64,000 nucleotides of DNA from Lysobacter sp036697405 (GCF_036697405.1 NZ_JBAHWA010000017.1:1-64000); one strand, 5' to 3'. Positions 17,362 to 26,878 are shown, numbered from the stretch's first letter. Made by a program: numbers and translations. Notes: generated by a model not told the origin, from the letters alone.

Positions 17362-17931
17362 ATGGCCGATCCTGCGCCGTCAACGCGCGAACCGGCATCG
17401 CTCGCCGACTACGGCGAGGATTGCGCCAGCCAATGGGAGAACATCTCCCTGCAGTACCGCGCCCCGCTGCGCGGCTTCTTCTCCAAGCGAGTCAAGGATC
17501 CTGCCGAAGTCGAAGACCTGACCCAGGAGGTGTTCCTGCACCTGGTCCGGCGCGCGCGCGGCGGGCCGATCGAACACGTCAAACAGTACGTATTCCAGAT
17601 CGCCGCCAACGCGTTGCGCGACTGGGGCCGCCGCCGCCAGGCCCGCGACCAGGACGCGCACGTGTCCTTCGACGAAGAAATTCATCAACCCGCTACGGAA
17701 ATCTCGCCGGAGCGCGTCTTACTGGGGGAAGAGGCGGTGAAATTGGCTGTCGCCGTCTTACGCGCGCTGCCGCAGCGCACGCGCGACGTGTTCGTGTTGC
17801 GCACCATGGAGAAGCGGAAATATATGGAAATTGCGGACATGTTGGGGATTTCCGTGCGCGCCGCCGAGAAGCACATGGCCAAGGCGCTGGCGCAGTTGGG
17901 CCGCGCCATGGACACGGAGATGCCGGAATGA
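17362..17931 (+). CDS. ECF sigma-70 factor, FecI type
   Basis: A 189-residue RNA polymerase sigma factor. Region 2 is at about residues 28-65 (YRAPLRGFFSKRVKDPAEVEDLTQEVF) and region 4 at about 135-180, with the helix-turn-helix YMEIADMLGISVRAAEKHMAKAL. There is no region 3, as expected for ECF sigmas. The start at 17362 follows GGGGAGGGG by 6 bases. It is immediately followed by a FecR-type anti-sigma gene and an STN-containing TonB receptor, so it should be released when that receptor signals and then drive the receptor and nearby genes. The linker between regions 2 and 4 is somewhat long and charged. Confidence 0.93.
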   Translation: MADPAPSTREPASLADYGEDCASQWENISLQYRAPLRGFFSKRVKDPAEVEDLTQEVFLHLVRRARGGPIEHVKQYVFQIAANALRDWGRRRQARDQDAHVSFDEEIHQPATEISPERVLLGEEAVKLAVAVLRALPQRTRDVFVLRTMEKRKYMEIADMLGISVRAAEKHMAKALAQLGRAMDTEMPE

Positions 17932-18013
17932 GCCGGAGCGTACGAATCCGGGCCTGCGCCACGACCGCACGCACCTGCGCGGCCGGGCCGGGCCGGTCGG
18001 GGAGGGGCCTGGC

Positions 18014-19093
18014 ATGAAGTGGAAAACCACCCCCATCGCGAACGGGCCGGGCCCCTTGCCGGACGACATCGACGAAGCGGCCGCGCGCTGGAGCGAAGTG
18101 CTGAGCGATGCCGAGCCCGGCGCCGACGACGCCCTGCGCGCCGCCTTCGAGGCCTGGCGCGGCCGCTCGCAGGCGCACGCCGCCGCGTTCCGGCGCGTGG
18201 AAACCGCGCGCGCCCTGGCGCAGGCGGTGGCCGATGCGCCCGACATGCTGGCGCTGCGGCGCGAGACCCTGGCGCGCGCTTCGAAATCGCGGCTGTCGTG
18301 CGCGGCCCGCACCTACGCTTATTCGATCGCGGCGTCCTTGCTGGTCGTCGCCGTGACCGGGCTGCTGATCCTGCGGCCCGATGCGCCGGGCCGCATGGTC
18401 CAGGGCGTGCAGGACGCGATCGCCGGCAATGTCCACGAAACCGGTATCGGCGAGCGCTCGGTGGTGACCCTGGCCGACGGCTCGGTGCTCACCCTGAACA
18501 CCGATAGCCGGGTCTCCGTGCATTACGAAGGCAAGATGCGCGCGGTGACGCTGGAGCGTGGGCAGGCGCTGTTCAAGGTGGCCAAGGACCGCAGCCGGCC
18601 CTTCGTCGTCACCGCGGACGGCCGCCAGGTGACCGCGCTGGGCACCGAGTTCGAAGTGCACATGTCCGAGCGCCTGTTCGAGGTCACTCTGCTGGAAGGC
18701 CGCGTCAGCGTGACCCGCGAGCGTTCGCGGCCGGCCGCGATCGCCGCCGCGCCCACCGCGGAGCTGCGGCCGGGCCAGCAGTTCGTGGCCCTGGCCGCGA
18801 CCGTGCCGCGGGTGCGCGCGGCCGACGTGAAGCGCGCTGTGAGCTGGCGCCACGGCCAGGTCGTGTTCGAGAACGAAAGCCTCGCCGACGCCGTCGCCGA
18901 GATCAATCGCTACTCGCGCCACCGCATCGTGCTCGGCGATACCCGCCTGGCCTCATTGAAGATCAGCGGCGCGTTCAACACCGGCGACACCGACACCTTC
19001 GTCGACGCCGTGACCGCCTACTTCCCGATCGAGCGCGCCGCGGACAGCAGCGAGGCGATCGTGCTGAAACCGCGGTCGCCCGAGCGCGGCTGA
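18014..19093 (+). CDS. FecR-type transmembrane anti-sigma factor
   Basis: A 359-residue inner-membrane regulator. The N-terminal cytoplasmic part (DDIDEAAARWSEVLSD, then ALRAAFEAWR) is the DUF4880 sigma-binding domain. A single span lies near residues 98-117 (AASLLVVAVTGLLIL). The periplasmic FecR domain follows (SVVTLADGSVLTLNTDSRV, ALGTEFEVHMSERLFEVTLLEGRV), with a C-terminal region (FENESLADAVAEINRYS) resembling the DUF4974/STN-contact domain. It lies 82 bp after the sigma gene and ahead of the receptor, the order of Fec-type surface signalling. Confidence 0.92.
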   Translation: MKWKTTPIANGPGPLPDDIDEAAARWSEVLSDAEPGADDALRAAFEAWRGRSQAHAAAFRRVETARALAQAVADAPDMLALRRETLARASKSRLSCAARTYAYSIAASLLVVAVTGLLILRPDAPGRMVQGVQDAIAGNVHETGIGERSVVTLADGSVLTLNTDSRVSVHYEGKMRAVTLERGQALFKVAKDRSRPFVVTADGRQVTALGTEFEVHMSERLFEVTLLEGRVSVTRERSRPAAIAAAPTAELRPGQQFVALAATVPRVRAADVKRAVSWRHGQVVFENESLADAVAEINRYSRHRIVLGDTRLASLKISGAFNTGDTDTFVDAVTAYFPIERAADSSEAIVLKPRSPERG

Positions 19094-19427
19094 AGCCCGG
19101 GATGTCCACCAACCATGCGCGGCGCAGCAATGCGCCGCGCTCGACATCGTGCCCGGCCTGCGCGGGGCGCGGCATGACGATGCGTTCGGCCCTTGCGACG
19201 ATGTCGACCGACCCCGCGCCGGCGCGATCGCGCGCGCTACGCCGCAGCGCAACATGCGCGATTTTTTGTTGCGATGCAAAACGCGACGCAGGCGAAACAC
19301 GCGCCATTCGCGGCCGCGATCGCGTGCCGCAGCCGGATCGTGCGGGTACGGGTTCGGGTTTTCGAACGCGCTGCGTCCCTATAGAGACCAGGCCACATGA
19401 AGTCGGCCCGCAACCGGAGGGGAATCG
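19094..19427. other. Intergenic region between fecR-like gene and TonB receptor
   Basis: 334 bp without a gene. It should hold the promoter of the receptor, presumably recognised by the neighbouring ECF sigma. I cannot identify the -35/-10 by eye. A Shine-Dalgarno GGAGGGG precedes the receptor start by about 6 bases. No repeats are present. Confidence 0.45.
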
Positions 19428-22400
19428 ATGCGAGTGCGAGACCAGAAGGGACTGTCGAGACGTGTACTCCAACCCTGCGTGCTGCTGTTGGCGCTGTTGC
19501 CCTGTCTGACCGCGTATGCGCGCGGCGATGCGGCCACCGCCCGATTCGACATCCCGCAGCAGCGTCTCGACGCCGCCTTGTCGGAATACGCGCGCCAGAG
19601 CGGCCAGCAGTTGCTGTACTCGCCCGAACTCGCGGTCGGCAAGACCGGACGCGCGGTGCGCGGCGAGAAGCCGGCGCTGCAGGCCCTGGACGAACTGCTC
19701 GCCGGCACCGGTCTCCAGTACTCCACCAGCGCCTCCGGCGCGATCCTCATCAACGGCAGTGCGGGCGGGTCGCCGGCGGCGGGGGACGCCAAACCGGCCG
19801 TCGCCCCGGCTCCACCGGGAAACGCAGAGGGGACCGCTGACACGCAGCCGGCAGCGGATTCCCAGGCAGAGCCGCAAACGGCGCCCGAATCCGCCCCCGT
19901 CAAAGGGCAGGCGGCGACCAACCTCGACACCATCGTGGTCACCGCGCAGAAGCGGGTCGAGCGCATCCAGGACGTTCCGATCGCGATCACCGCCTTCAGC
20001 GGCAGCGACCTGGGCGACCGCAAGATCGAAACCGGCGGCGACCTGGTGACGGCCACGCCGAACGTCAGCTTCAGCAAGACCAACTTCGCCAGCTACAACT
20101 TCCAGATCCGCGGCATCGGCACGCAAGCGCTGTCGGTGACCACCGATCCGGCGGTGGCGATCAGCTTCAACAGCACGCCGATGATCCGCAACCGCCTGTT
20201 CGAACAGGAGTACTTCGACGTCGACCGGGTCGAAGTGCTGCGCGGGCCGCAGGGCACGCTGTACGGCCGCAATGCCACCGCCGGCGTGGTCAACATGATC
20301 CCAAACCTCGCCGATCCCAGCGCTTTCGAGAGCTGGCTCAAGGTCGAGGGCGGCAACTTCGAGAGCAAGCGCTTCAGCGGCATGGTCAACCTGCCGATCA
20401 ACGACGCGCTGGCCTTCCGTATGGCCGGCGCCTGGACCGATCGCAGCGGCTATATCGAGAACACCGCCACCGGCAAGGACGTGGACGATCGCAGCCTGTG
20501 GTCGTCGCGCGCCTCGCTGGTGTTCAAGCCCAGCGAGGCCACCAACCTGAGCCTGGTCTGGGAGCACTTCGACGAGGACGACCGGCGCGCGCGTACCGGC
20601 AAACAGCTGTGTCACACCGATCCCGGCGCCACCGACGTCGACGGCACTGCGCCCAACAGCTTCGACCGCAACTTCATGAGCCAGGGCTGCGCGGACGGCT
20701 CGCTCTACGACCGCGGCGCTTTCGGTCTGCCCAACGGCGGCAGCCTGCCCTGGGTGCTGGCCAGCGGTACCTTCCCCGGCACGTTGGCATCCGCGCTGGA
20801 TCCCGACGGCAACTTCGTCGGCCCGATCTACCTGATCACGCCGGGCGTGAACCCCTACGAGGGCCGCACCCAGTCGACCGACCTGCGTCAGATCGAGACC
20901 ACCTATGACCCACGCTTCCAGGCCAAGAACGATGTCGTCCAGCTCAACTTCGACACCGAGTTCAACGACCTGAAGTTCGTTTCGCAAACTCTGTACACGC
21001 GCGACAAGTACTACTCGACCCAGGATTACAACCGCTTCCAGTCCAACGCGGTGTTCACCGACACCGATCCGCTGGTGCAGATCACGCCCAACGGAGACCT
21101 GGCGCCGGCCTATCCGCTGGCGCCCAAGGGCGTGCTCTGCGATCCGCAGCTGGGGTGCTCGGACCGCATGCTCGGCGTCGACCTGGTCGATTCCTACAGC
21201 AAGCAGTGGTCGCAGGAGTTCCGCCTACAGTCGATGTCGGAAGGGCCATTCAACTTCAGCATCGGCGCCAACTACCTGTACTACTCGGTGGACGAGAGCT
21301 ACTACGTCTTCAACAACGTCTTCACCGCGATCGCGCGCAACTTCAACAACACCGCCGGCGTCGGCCTCGGTTCCGGCAACACGCCGGTGGATTGCCCGCA
21401 GGGCAACGGCGGCGCGACCGTCAACGGCCTGGCCGGCTACCCCTGCGTCTACATCGACCCGAATTCGCTGGACAGCATCAACGGCCAGGGCCATAACTAT
21501 TTCCGCAGCCGCAACGTCGCCAAGACCAAGTCATCGGCACTGTTCGGCGAGGCCTATTGGCAGATGTCCGACACGGTCAAGCTGACCGCGGGCCTGCGCC
21601 TGACCCGCGACATCAAGATCACCACGCCCTATCCGAGCCAGACCCTGCTGTCGGCCACCAAGTCCGGTCCGCCGTACTACTCCTTCGTCGGCGCCGGCTT
21701 CGTCAACAGCGGCTATCCGGCCCTGCCCGACGTCCGCCAGACCTGGAACGAGCCGACCGGACGCCTGGTGCTGGACTGGAAGCCCGACCTGGCATTCACC
21801 GACAGCACCCTGGTGTACCTGTCGGGCTCGCGCGGCTACAAGGCCGGCGGCACCAACTCGCCGGCGATCGGCGCCGATCCGGAATTCCTGAGCTTCACCC
21901 AGCGCGATCTCGAATTCGATCCGGAGTTCGTCAACGCCTTCGAACTGGGCATGAAGAACGTGATGGCCGGCGGCAAGCTCAATCTCAACGCCACCTTGTT
22001 CTACAACGACTACCGCGGCTACCAGGTTTCGCAGATCCAGGACCGCGCCACCTTCAACGAGAACTTCGACGCCAAGACCTGGGGCGCGGAGATCGAATTC
22101 GCCTGGCGGCCGACGCAGTCTTTCGCGCTCAGCGGCAACGTCGGCTTCCTGCGCACGCGCCTGAATGACAACCAGTACTCGATCGACGTGATGAACCGCA
22201 CCCAGGGCAATCCCGACTGGGTGGTGCTGCGGCCGTGGGTGCAGCAGGCCTCCAACTGCATCGCGCCGCGCGACAAGGTCGCGCAGGTCATGAACATCAT
22301 CTACGCCGGCGGCGACGTCACCTCCAACGCCGGCATCATCCTCAACAGCTTCTGTTCGCTGAACTATCCGGTCGCGGTGGGCGGCTTCACGCCAGGCGGC

Positions 22401-22841
22401 TCCTGGGGCGATGCGTTCGGCTTCTTCTACGATCCGCGCACCGATGCGCCCAACGGCGGCCAGGGGTTCTCGGCCGATGTCGGCGGCCACGAACTGCCGA
22501 ACGCGCCGCACATCACCGCCAGCCTGAGCCCGCAGTACACCTTCTTCACCGCCCATGGCGACTTCACCGTGCGCGCCGACCTGTACTACCAGGGTAAGAG
22601 CTGGGCACGCATCTACCAGGACGAGATCGACCGCCTGCACGACTGGGGCAACGTCAATCTGTCTTTGACCTGGGAGAAGCCGGAAGCCGATCTGACCGTA
22701 CAGCTATATGTCAAGAATCTGCTCGACGGCGAGGCGATCACAGGTACCTTCCTCAACAGCGACGACAGCGGCCTGACCGCGAACGTGTTCACCCAGGACC
22801 CTCGCATCATCGGCATCTCGTTGCGCAAGGGCTTCTATTGA
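19428..22841 (+). CDS. TonB-dependent receptor with N-terminal STN signalling domain
   Basis: A 1137-residue outer-membrane transducer. Order: signal peptide (about 1-33, LLLALLPCLTAYARG); STN domain (about 40-108, FDIPQQRLDAALSEYARQSG); a Pro/Ala-rich linker (about 110-165); TonB box and plug (DTIVVTAQKRVERIQDVP, then PQGTLYGRNATAGVVNM); a 22-strand barrel ending in the aromatic residue FY. The STN domain marks it as the surface-signalling partner of the upstream sigma/FecR pair. Extracellular loops contain cysteine pairs (KQLCHTD..SQGCADG, VLCDPQLGCSD). The AITAFSGSDL plug type is common among receptors of uncertain, often hydrophobic or aromatic, substrates. The ligand cannot be assigned. 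Confidence 0.93.
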   Translation: MRVRDQKGLSRRVLQPCVLLLALLPCLTAYARGDAATARFDIPQQRLDAALSEYARQSGQQLLYSPELAVGKTGRAVRGEKPALQALDELLAGTGLQYSTSASGAILINGSAGGSPAAGDAKPAVAPAPPGNAEGTADTQPAADSQAEPQTAPESAPVKGQAATNLDTIVVTAQKRVERIQDVPIAITAFSGSDLGDRKIETGGDLVTATPNVSFSKTNFASYNFQIRGIGTQALSVTTDPAVAISFNSTPMIRNRLFEQEYFDVDRVEVLRGPQGTLYGRNATAGVVNMIPNLADPSAFESWLKVEGGNFESKRFSGMVNLPINDALAFRMAGAWTDRSGYIENTATGKDVDDRSLWSSRASLVFKPSEATNLSLVWEHFDEDDRRARTGKQLCHTDPGATDVDGTAPNSFDRNFMSQGCADGSLYDRGAFGLPNGGSLPWVLASGTFPGTLASALDPDGNFVGPIYLITPGVNPYEGRTQSTDLRQIETTYDPRFQAKNDVVQLNFDTEFNDLKFVSQTLYTRDKYYSTQDYNRFQSNAVFTDTDPLVQITPNGDLAPAYPLAPKGVLCDPQLGCSDRMLGVDLVDSYSKQWSQEFRLQSMSEGPFNFSIGANYLYYSVDESYYVFNNVFTAIARNFNNTAGVGLGSGNTPVDCPQGNGGATVNGLAGYPCVYIDPNSLDSINGQGHNYFRSRNVAKTKSSALFGEAYWQMSDTVKLTAGLRLTRDIKITTPYPSQTLLSATKSGPPYYSFVGAGFVNSGYPALPDVRQTWNEPTGRLVLDWKPDLAFTDSTLVYLSGSRGYKAGGTNSPAIGADPEFLSFTQRDLEFDPEFVNAFELGMKNVMAGGKLNLNATLFYNDYRGYQVSQIQDRATFNENFDAKTWGAEIEFAWRPTQSFALSGNVGFLRTRLNDNQYSIDVMNRTQGNPDWVVLRPWVQQASNCIAPRDKVAQVMNIIYAGGDVTSNAGIILNSFCSLNYPVAVGGFTPGGSWGDAFGFFYDPRTDAPNGGQGFSADVGGHELPNAPHITASLSPQYTFFTAHGDFTVRADLYYQGKSWARIYQDEIDRLHDWGNVNLSLTWEKPEADLTVQLYVKNLLDGEAITGTFLNSDDSGLTANVFTQDPRIIGISLRKGFY

Positions 22842-23031
22842 AGCCGGATACGCGATTCACCCGGCGCGGGTCCCCTCGATGCGCGCAGGAAGCTCCCAAG
22901 CCCCCCGGAGTCGTCAGCGCGAACCGGTAGGGAGTGTCGCCACGACACGCGCGGTTCCTCGTGGCAAACCCGCCTGGCGCATCGCGCGCCAGGCGATTCC
23001 GGTAGTACTCGTACAAGGAGAGTTGAATACC

Positions 23032-23586
23032 ATGAAGCTTAAGTCAGCCATCCTCGCGGCATGCGTTGCGGCAGGCGCGTTCTGCTCCACTTCCGCTTTC
23101 GCCGGTTGGGAAATCTACGACGCCGGCACCGGCACCTGGGGCGACGGTACGGTCACCCTGTCGGGCCCGACCTCGGCCACCGTCAACGGTATTCCGGCGC
23201 CGTGCACCGCCAATTTCACCCTCACCGTGACCGGCGGCGTGGCCGTGGTCTCGGCCGCGACCTTCACCGGCAGCTCGACCTGCACCAACATCACCTCCAC
23301 CGCCGCAACCCCGCCGCATTGGTCAGTTTCCGGCACGGCCTCGGGCACCTCGGTGGCCACCACCGTCGGCGGCATCAGCATCACCATTCTGGGCAAGACC
23401 TGCACCGGCAGCGTCGGCGGCACGCTGACCAACGCGCACCCCTACACGGCGCCGGTGCCGCCGAACACGACCCACAACTCGTTTACGTTCCCGGTCACCA
23501 GCCTGCCGGTCACCGGCGGCGGTACTTGCACGGTCAAGTCGAACCCGGCGCTGACGTCGAGCAAGCCCATCCAGCTGACGCCCTGA
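23032..23586 (+). CDS. Secreted small protein, possibly PraB-like
   Basis: A 184-residue protein with a clear Sec signal peptide (MKLKSAILAACVAAGAFCST, cleavage after SAFA). The mature part is rich in Gly/Thr/Ser and contains several Cys (PCTANFTLTVTGG, STCTNI, KTCTGSVGG, GGTCTVK), suggesting a disulfide-linked beta-rich fold. The CTANFTLTV...AATFTGSSTC pattern reminds me of PraB/alkane-oxidation-activator proteins of pseudomonads; this is from memory and untested. AAGGAG lies about 14 bases before the ATG. It follows the receptor on the same strand by 190 bp and may belong to its regulon. Confidence 0.75.
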   Translation: MKLKSAILAACVAAGAFCSTSAFAGWEIYDAGTGTWGDGTVTLSGPTSATVNGIPAPCTANFTLTVTGGVAVVSAATFTGSSTCTNITSTAATPPHWSVSGTASGTSVATTVGGISITILGKTCTGSVGGTLTNAHPYTAPVPPNTTHNSFTFPVTSLPVTGGGTCTVKSNPALTSSKPIQLTP

Positions 23587-23888
23587 ATGCGGAAGGCCGT
23601 GCGATCAGATTTCCGGTGCAGGTCGTAACGCGGTTGCCGCGTCGGTAGCCGATCGCGTCCAGGTACGGGCCATCCCCGCCGCCACGAGCACGGACCGCTC
23701 AAAGCATGGATCGCTTTAAGCGGCGCGGGATGCGCCCACCGCCGTCCACGCCTCGCGTAGATGGCGGACGGACGTATCGCTTCGATTCCAACAGCTGCCG
23801 TCGACAGCGCCGCGAACCCCACCCCTGGTTCGCGGCGCATCGGGGTCATGGTCGCAACGGCCGTCCCATCCAAACCAGGAGTTCCATC
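23587..23888. other. Intergenic region between the two secreted-protein genes
   Basis: 302 bp with no gene, repeat or recognisable promoter. An AGGAG Shine-Dalgarno sits just before the next start at 23889. Confidence 0.45.
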
Positions 23889-24803
23889 ATGTTCAAGACG
23901 ACGCTTTCCGTGGCTTTCGCCACGGCCTTAGCCGGAATCGCCGTCACGTCTGCCGCCTCCGCGGCGGTACCCACCGGTCCTTACGCGATCTTCAAATACT
24001 GCCCGTACAACAATCCGCAAGTCGGCGCCTGCGTGGTCAACAACACCACCTCCGGCACGCTCGCGATCGGCTCGACCACCCTGCCGATCACCCAGCCGAT
24101 CGTGCTGCAGGGCGGCGTGATCGACACCGGCCCCTCGCCGCTATTCGACGCGGTCGGTGCGGCGACGCTGTCGTCTCCGCCGGCGAAGGTGCCCGGCGGC
24201 CTGCTCGGCATCACCAACCCGCTGCCGGAATGGCCATTGCCGCTGTGGGTCGCGTTCTGGAACATCGTCGGTACGGTCAACGACGTGACCGCGACCATGG
24301 AGCCGGTCGACACCATCCAGACCAACTTCGGCAATGCACTGTTCCCGCCGGACGACGGCAGCGACCCCACCGCCGCGGCGCTGAAGGTGCGCGTGCGCCT
24401 GCAGAACCCCTTCCTCGGCAACGGCTGCTATATCGGCTCGGCGCAGGATCCGATCACGATCAGGTTGCAGGCCGGCACCACCGCGCCGCCGCTGCCGAAC
24501 CTGCCGATTTCCGGCAATCCGGGTACCTACGATTTCGAGACCACCGATCCGGACAACGGTTACAGCGTGCTGCACATCAGCGGAAATACCTTGGTCGACA
24601 ACTCGTTCGCTGTGCCGGCTGCGAAGGGCTGCGGCAACATCGCGCTGGGCTTGCCTATCATCACCCAGCTGCTGGACACCCTGGTTTCGGGCGCGGTGAA
24701 TCTGAAGGTGGGCCTGCCCTCGGTCTCGGGCAAGAACACCGCGATCATGAGCGGCAACGCCCACATCGCCGGTACGCCGTCGGTGCTGTCCAGCGTTCAA
24801 TAA
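23889..24803 (+). CDS. Secreted protein of unknown function
   Basis: A 304-residue protein with a Sec signal peptide (MFKTTLSVAFATALAGIAVT, cleavage after SAASA). The mature part starts VPTGPYAIFKYCPYNNPQVGACVV and is rich in Gly, Pro, Thr and Asn with few charges, typical of extracellular beta proteins. Four cysteines are visible (YCPY, GACVV, NGCYIGS, KGCGN). I recognise no domain. It follows the other secreted protein and the STN receptor, so it may help present or bind the same substrate at the cell surface. Codon use is like its neighbours. Confidence 0.75.
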   Translation: MFKTTLSVAFATALAGIAVTSAASAAVPTGPYAIFKYCPYNNPQVGACVVNNTTSGTLAIGSTTLPITQPIVLQGGVIDTGPSPLFDAVGAATLSSPPAKVPGGLLGITNPLPEWPLPLWVAFWNIVGTVNDVTATMEPVDTIQTNFGNALFPPDDGSDPTAAALKVRVRLQNPFLGNGCYIGSAQDPITIRLQAGTTAPPLPNLPISGNPGTYDFETTDPDNGYSVLHISGNTLVDNSFAVPAAKGCGNIALGLPIITQLLDTLVSGAVNLKVGLPSVSGKNTAIMSGNAHIAGTPSVLSSVQ

Positions 24804-24835
24804 GGTGACCGATACGCGCGGCAACGGTTCCCACG

Positions 24836-24861
24836 CAGGGCGGCTCGAAAGAACCGCCCTG
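24836..24861 (+). terminator. Hairpin after the secreted-protein gene
   Basis: CAGGGCGG (24836-24843) and CCGCCCTG (24854-24861) form an 8-bp stem with a 10-nt loop, 33 bp after the stop and just before the next start at 24877. It lacks a T-tract, so it may be a weak terminator or a processing site. Confidence 0.45.
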
Positions 24862-24876
24862 CGCTATCATCGCGGC

Positions 24877-25848
24877 ATGAATCGTGGGGTCCTGTGGGTG
24901 GCGTTGATCGCGACGGCCATGGCCGTTGGTGCGTATTGCTTCGAACGTTTCCGCGATCACGGCGGCGCCATGGCGAATCCGGCGCAGGCCGCGACCCGGC
25001 ACGCCGCGGCGGGCGCGCCGGCCGCCGGACGCTCGGATGAGGCGGCGGCGCAGCCGGTATCGGCCTTGCCGGGCGCCGCCGCGATACCCTTGAGGGACGC
25101 CTACGCGCAGTTGCGCGCGCGCGCCGAAGCCGGCGACGTCGCCGCTGCGACCCGTTTGTACCGCAATGTTGGTTTCTGCAGCCGCCTGCCCGCGCTGGAC
25201 GCGATGCTGACGCGCACGGCAGACGAACTGCTGGCCGAGAAGCCTGCCGCGATGAGCGCGCAGCAGCTGCGCGACTACAAGATCCAGCTCGACGCCATCG
25301 AAGAGCGCAAGCCGGTCATGCAACGCTTCCACGAGCTTTGCGGCGGCGCCAGCGAGGACATGCTCGCCAGTCTGGTCCCCAGCATCCAGCGCGCCGCCGA
25401 GCTCGGCGATGTCGATGCGCGCGCCTGTTACCTCAAGCAGGGGCCCAACCTGGACCCGCGAAGTTTCGCGACGCGGCCGGAACTGTTGGACGGCTATCGC
25501 CGCAGCGTCAAGTCCCTGATCGACTCGGGCATGGCGGCGGGGGACTGGAAAGTGGTCGATATCGTGCGCAACGCCTCGCGAGTGGGCTCGGAGAGCCTGC
25601 TGTCCGGGCTGCTCGGTTCCGACCCCGCGCTGCACTACCGCTATCTCAAGCTGTACCGGCTCGGCATGGGCGCGCGCGAGGGCGCCCGCCTGGATCTGCA
25701 ACTGGATGCCGCGGCCGCATCGCTGTCGCCGGCGCAGCGCATGGACGCCGACGTCTGGGCGCAGACCGCCCTGCACAAGCATTTCAGCGGCCACTCGGCG
25801 CAGGACGCGCCCGAGGGCTGGGACCCTTGCGGGTTCTCCTACGAATGA
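24877..25848 (+). CDS. Membrane-anchored protein of unknown function, tandem paralogue 1
   Basis: A 323-residue protein with an N-terminal hydrophobic segment (GVLWVALIATAMAVGAYCF), so periplasmic or anchored by one span. After a low-complexity Ala-rich linker, residues about 70-323 are mostly alpha-helical (LRDAYAQLRARAEAGDVAAATRLYR, IQRAAELGDVDARACYLKQGP), resembling degenerate Sel1/TPR-like helical repeats. Conserved with the next gene: AxAGDxxAAxRLxR, LGDxDARACYL, HYRYLKLYRLG, SPAQRxxAxxWAQTxL and GWDxC near the end. The start at 24877 is chosen because it opens the hydrophobic segment. No family name can be given. Confidence 0.8.
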   Translation: MNRGVLWVALIATAMAVGAYCFERFRDHGGAMANPAQAATRHAAAGAPAAGRSDEAAAQPVSALPGAAAIPLRDAYAQLRARAEAGDVAAATRLYRNVGFCSRLPALDAMLTRTADELLAEKPAAMSAQQLRDYKIQLDAIEERKPVMQRFHELCGGASEDMLASLVPSIQRAAELGDVDARACYLKQGPNLDPRSFATRPELLDGYRRSVKSLIDSGMAAGDWKVVDIVRNASRVGSESLLSGLLGSDPALHYRYLKLYRLGMGAREGARLDLQLDAAAASLSPAQRMDADVWAQTALHKHFSGHSAQDAPEGWDPCGFSYE

Positions 25849-25894
25849 ATCCTTCCATCGGCGCTGCGGCGGCGACTCCGTCCAGATCTTCGAC

Positions 25895-26878
25895 ATGAGC
25901 AAATATCGATTCCTACTCTTGGTTTGCCTGGCGCTGACCGCCGTCGTCGCGGCCTATCTGTTCGGCCGCAAGGACGGCGCGGCGGGGCCCGGCGTTTCGA
26001 TGGCGGGCGCACGCGCGGCCGAGTTCGCCGGGCCGGCGCCAGGCAGCGAACTGCCGATCGTGGCCAAGGCAGCGATCGACTTCGACCGCGGCGCCTCGAT
26101 GCCGCCGCTGGGCACGCCGCTGAAGAACGTTTACGCGCGCTTGCAGGCGCAGGCGAACGCCGGCGACGGTAGGGCCGCGGCGCGCCTGTTGCGCGACCTC
26201 AACCGCTGCAGCCGCCTGCGCGCGACCGAGTGGTCGACCATGCGCGCGGCCGCCGACCTCACCGAGCACAAGACCGAGAACTTGAACGCGGCGCAGCTGC
26301 GCACCTATCAGACCCTGCTGGAGTCCGCCGAAATCCGTCAGCGCGAACTCCAGGAGGAGCGCACGATGTGCGAAGGCGTGGGCGACGAGATCCTCGACAC
26401 CTTGAACGCGAACCTGGCCCAGGCCGCGCGGCTGGGCGACGCCGACGCGCGCGCCTGCTATCTGAGTCGCGGGCCGCTGTACGACCAGCGCGGCCTGCTC
26501 AAGCAACCGGGGGCGCTCGGCGCCTACCGCCGCGAGGCCGCGACCTTGATCGAGACCGGTCTGGCGGCCGGCGACTGGCGCGTCGTCGACCTGCTGCAGA
26601 GCGCTTACGAACCGGGCGCACAAAGTCTGCTGGCCGGCCTGGTCGGCGCCGACGTCTATCATCACTACCGTTATCTCAAGCTCTATCGTCTCGGCGCGGA
26701 GAATTTCCGCACGCCCCAGCTCGACCGTCAACTCGCTCTGGTCGCGACCAATCTGAGCCCGGCGCAGCGCACGCAGGCCGACGAATGGGCGCAAACCACG
26801 CTGCGCGAGAACTTCAACGGCGACTCCACCGCCGGTACGCCGCAGGGCTGGGACGCCTGCGCGGCCTTCGGCGGCTGA
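25895..26878 (+). CDS. Membrane-anchored protein of unknown function, tandem paralogue 2
   Basis: A 327-residue paralogue of the preceding protein, 46 bp downstream. It starts MSKYRFLLLVCLALTAVVAA (anchor or signal), then a low-complexity linker and the helical domain (LKNVYARLQAQANAGDGRAAARLL, AQAARLGDADARACYLSRGP, YHHYRYLKLYRLG, NLSPAQRTQADEWAQTTL, QGWDAC). Two conserved Cys in both proteins (the FCSR/RCSR motif and the C-terminal GWDxC) may form a disulfide. The pair most likely arose by tandem duplication; divergence is substantial in the linker and lower in the helical core. Confidence 0.8.
   Translation: MSKYRFLLLVCLALTAVVAAYLFGRKDGAAGPGVSMAGARAAEFAGPAPGSELPIVAKAAIDFDRGASMPPLGTPLKNVYARLQAQANAGDGRAAARLLRDLNRCSRLRATEWSTMRAAADLTEHKTENLNAAQLRTYQTLLESAEIRQRELQEERTMCEGVGDEILDTLNANLAQAARLGDADARACYLSRGPLYDQRGLLKQPGALGAYRREAATLIETGLAAGDWRVVDLLQSAYEPGAQSLLAGLVGADVYHHYRYLKLYRLGAENFRTPQLDRQLALVATNLSPAQRTQADEWAQTTLRENFNGDSTAGTPQGWDACAAFGG

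Noticed and set aside
17362..22841. A siderophore locus of the Fec/FoxA kind
   Set aside because: The regulatory trio fits, but no siderophore synthesis, ferric reductase or inner-membrane iron importer gene follows, so an iron role is not supported.
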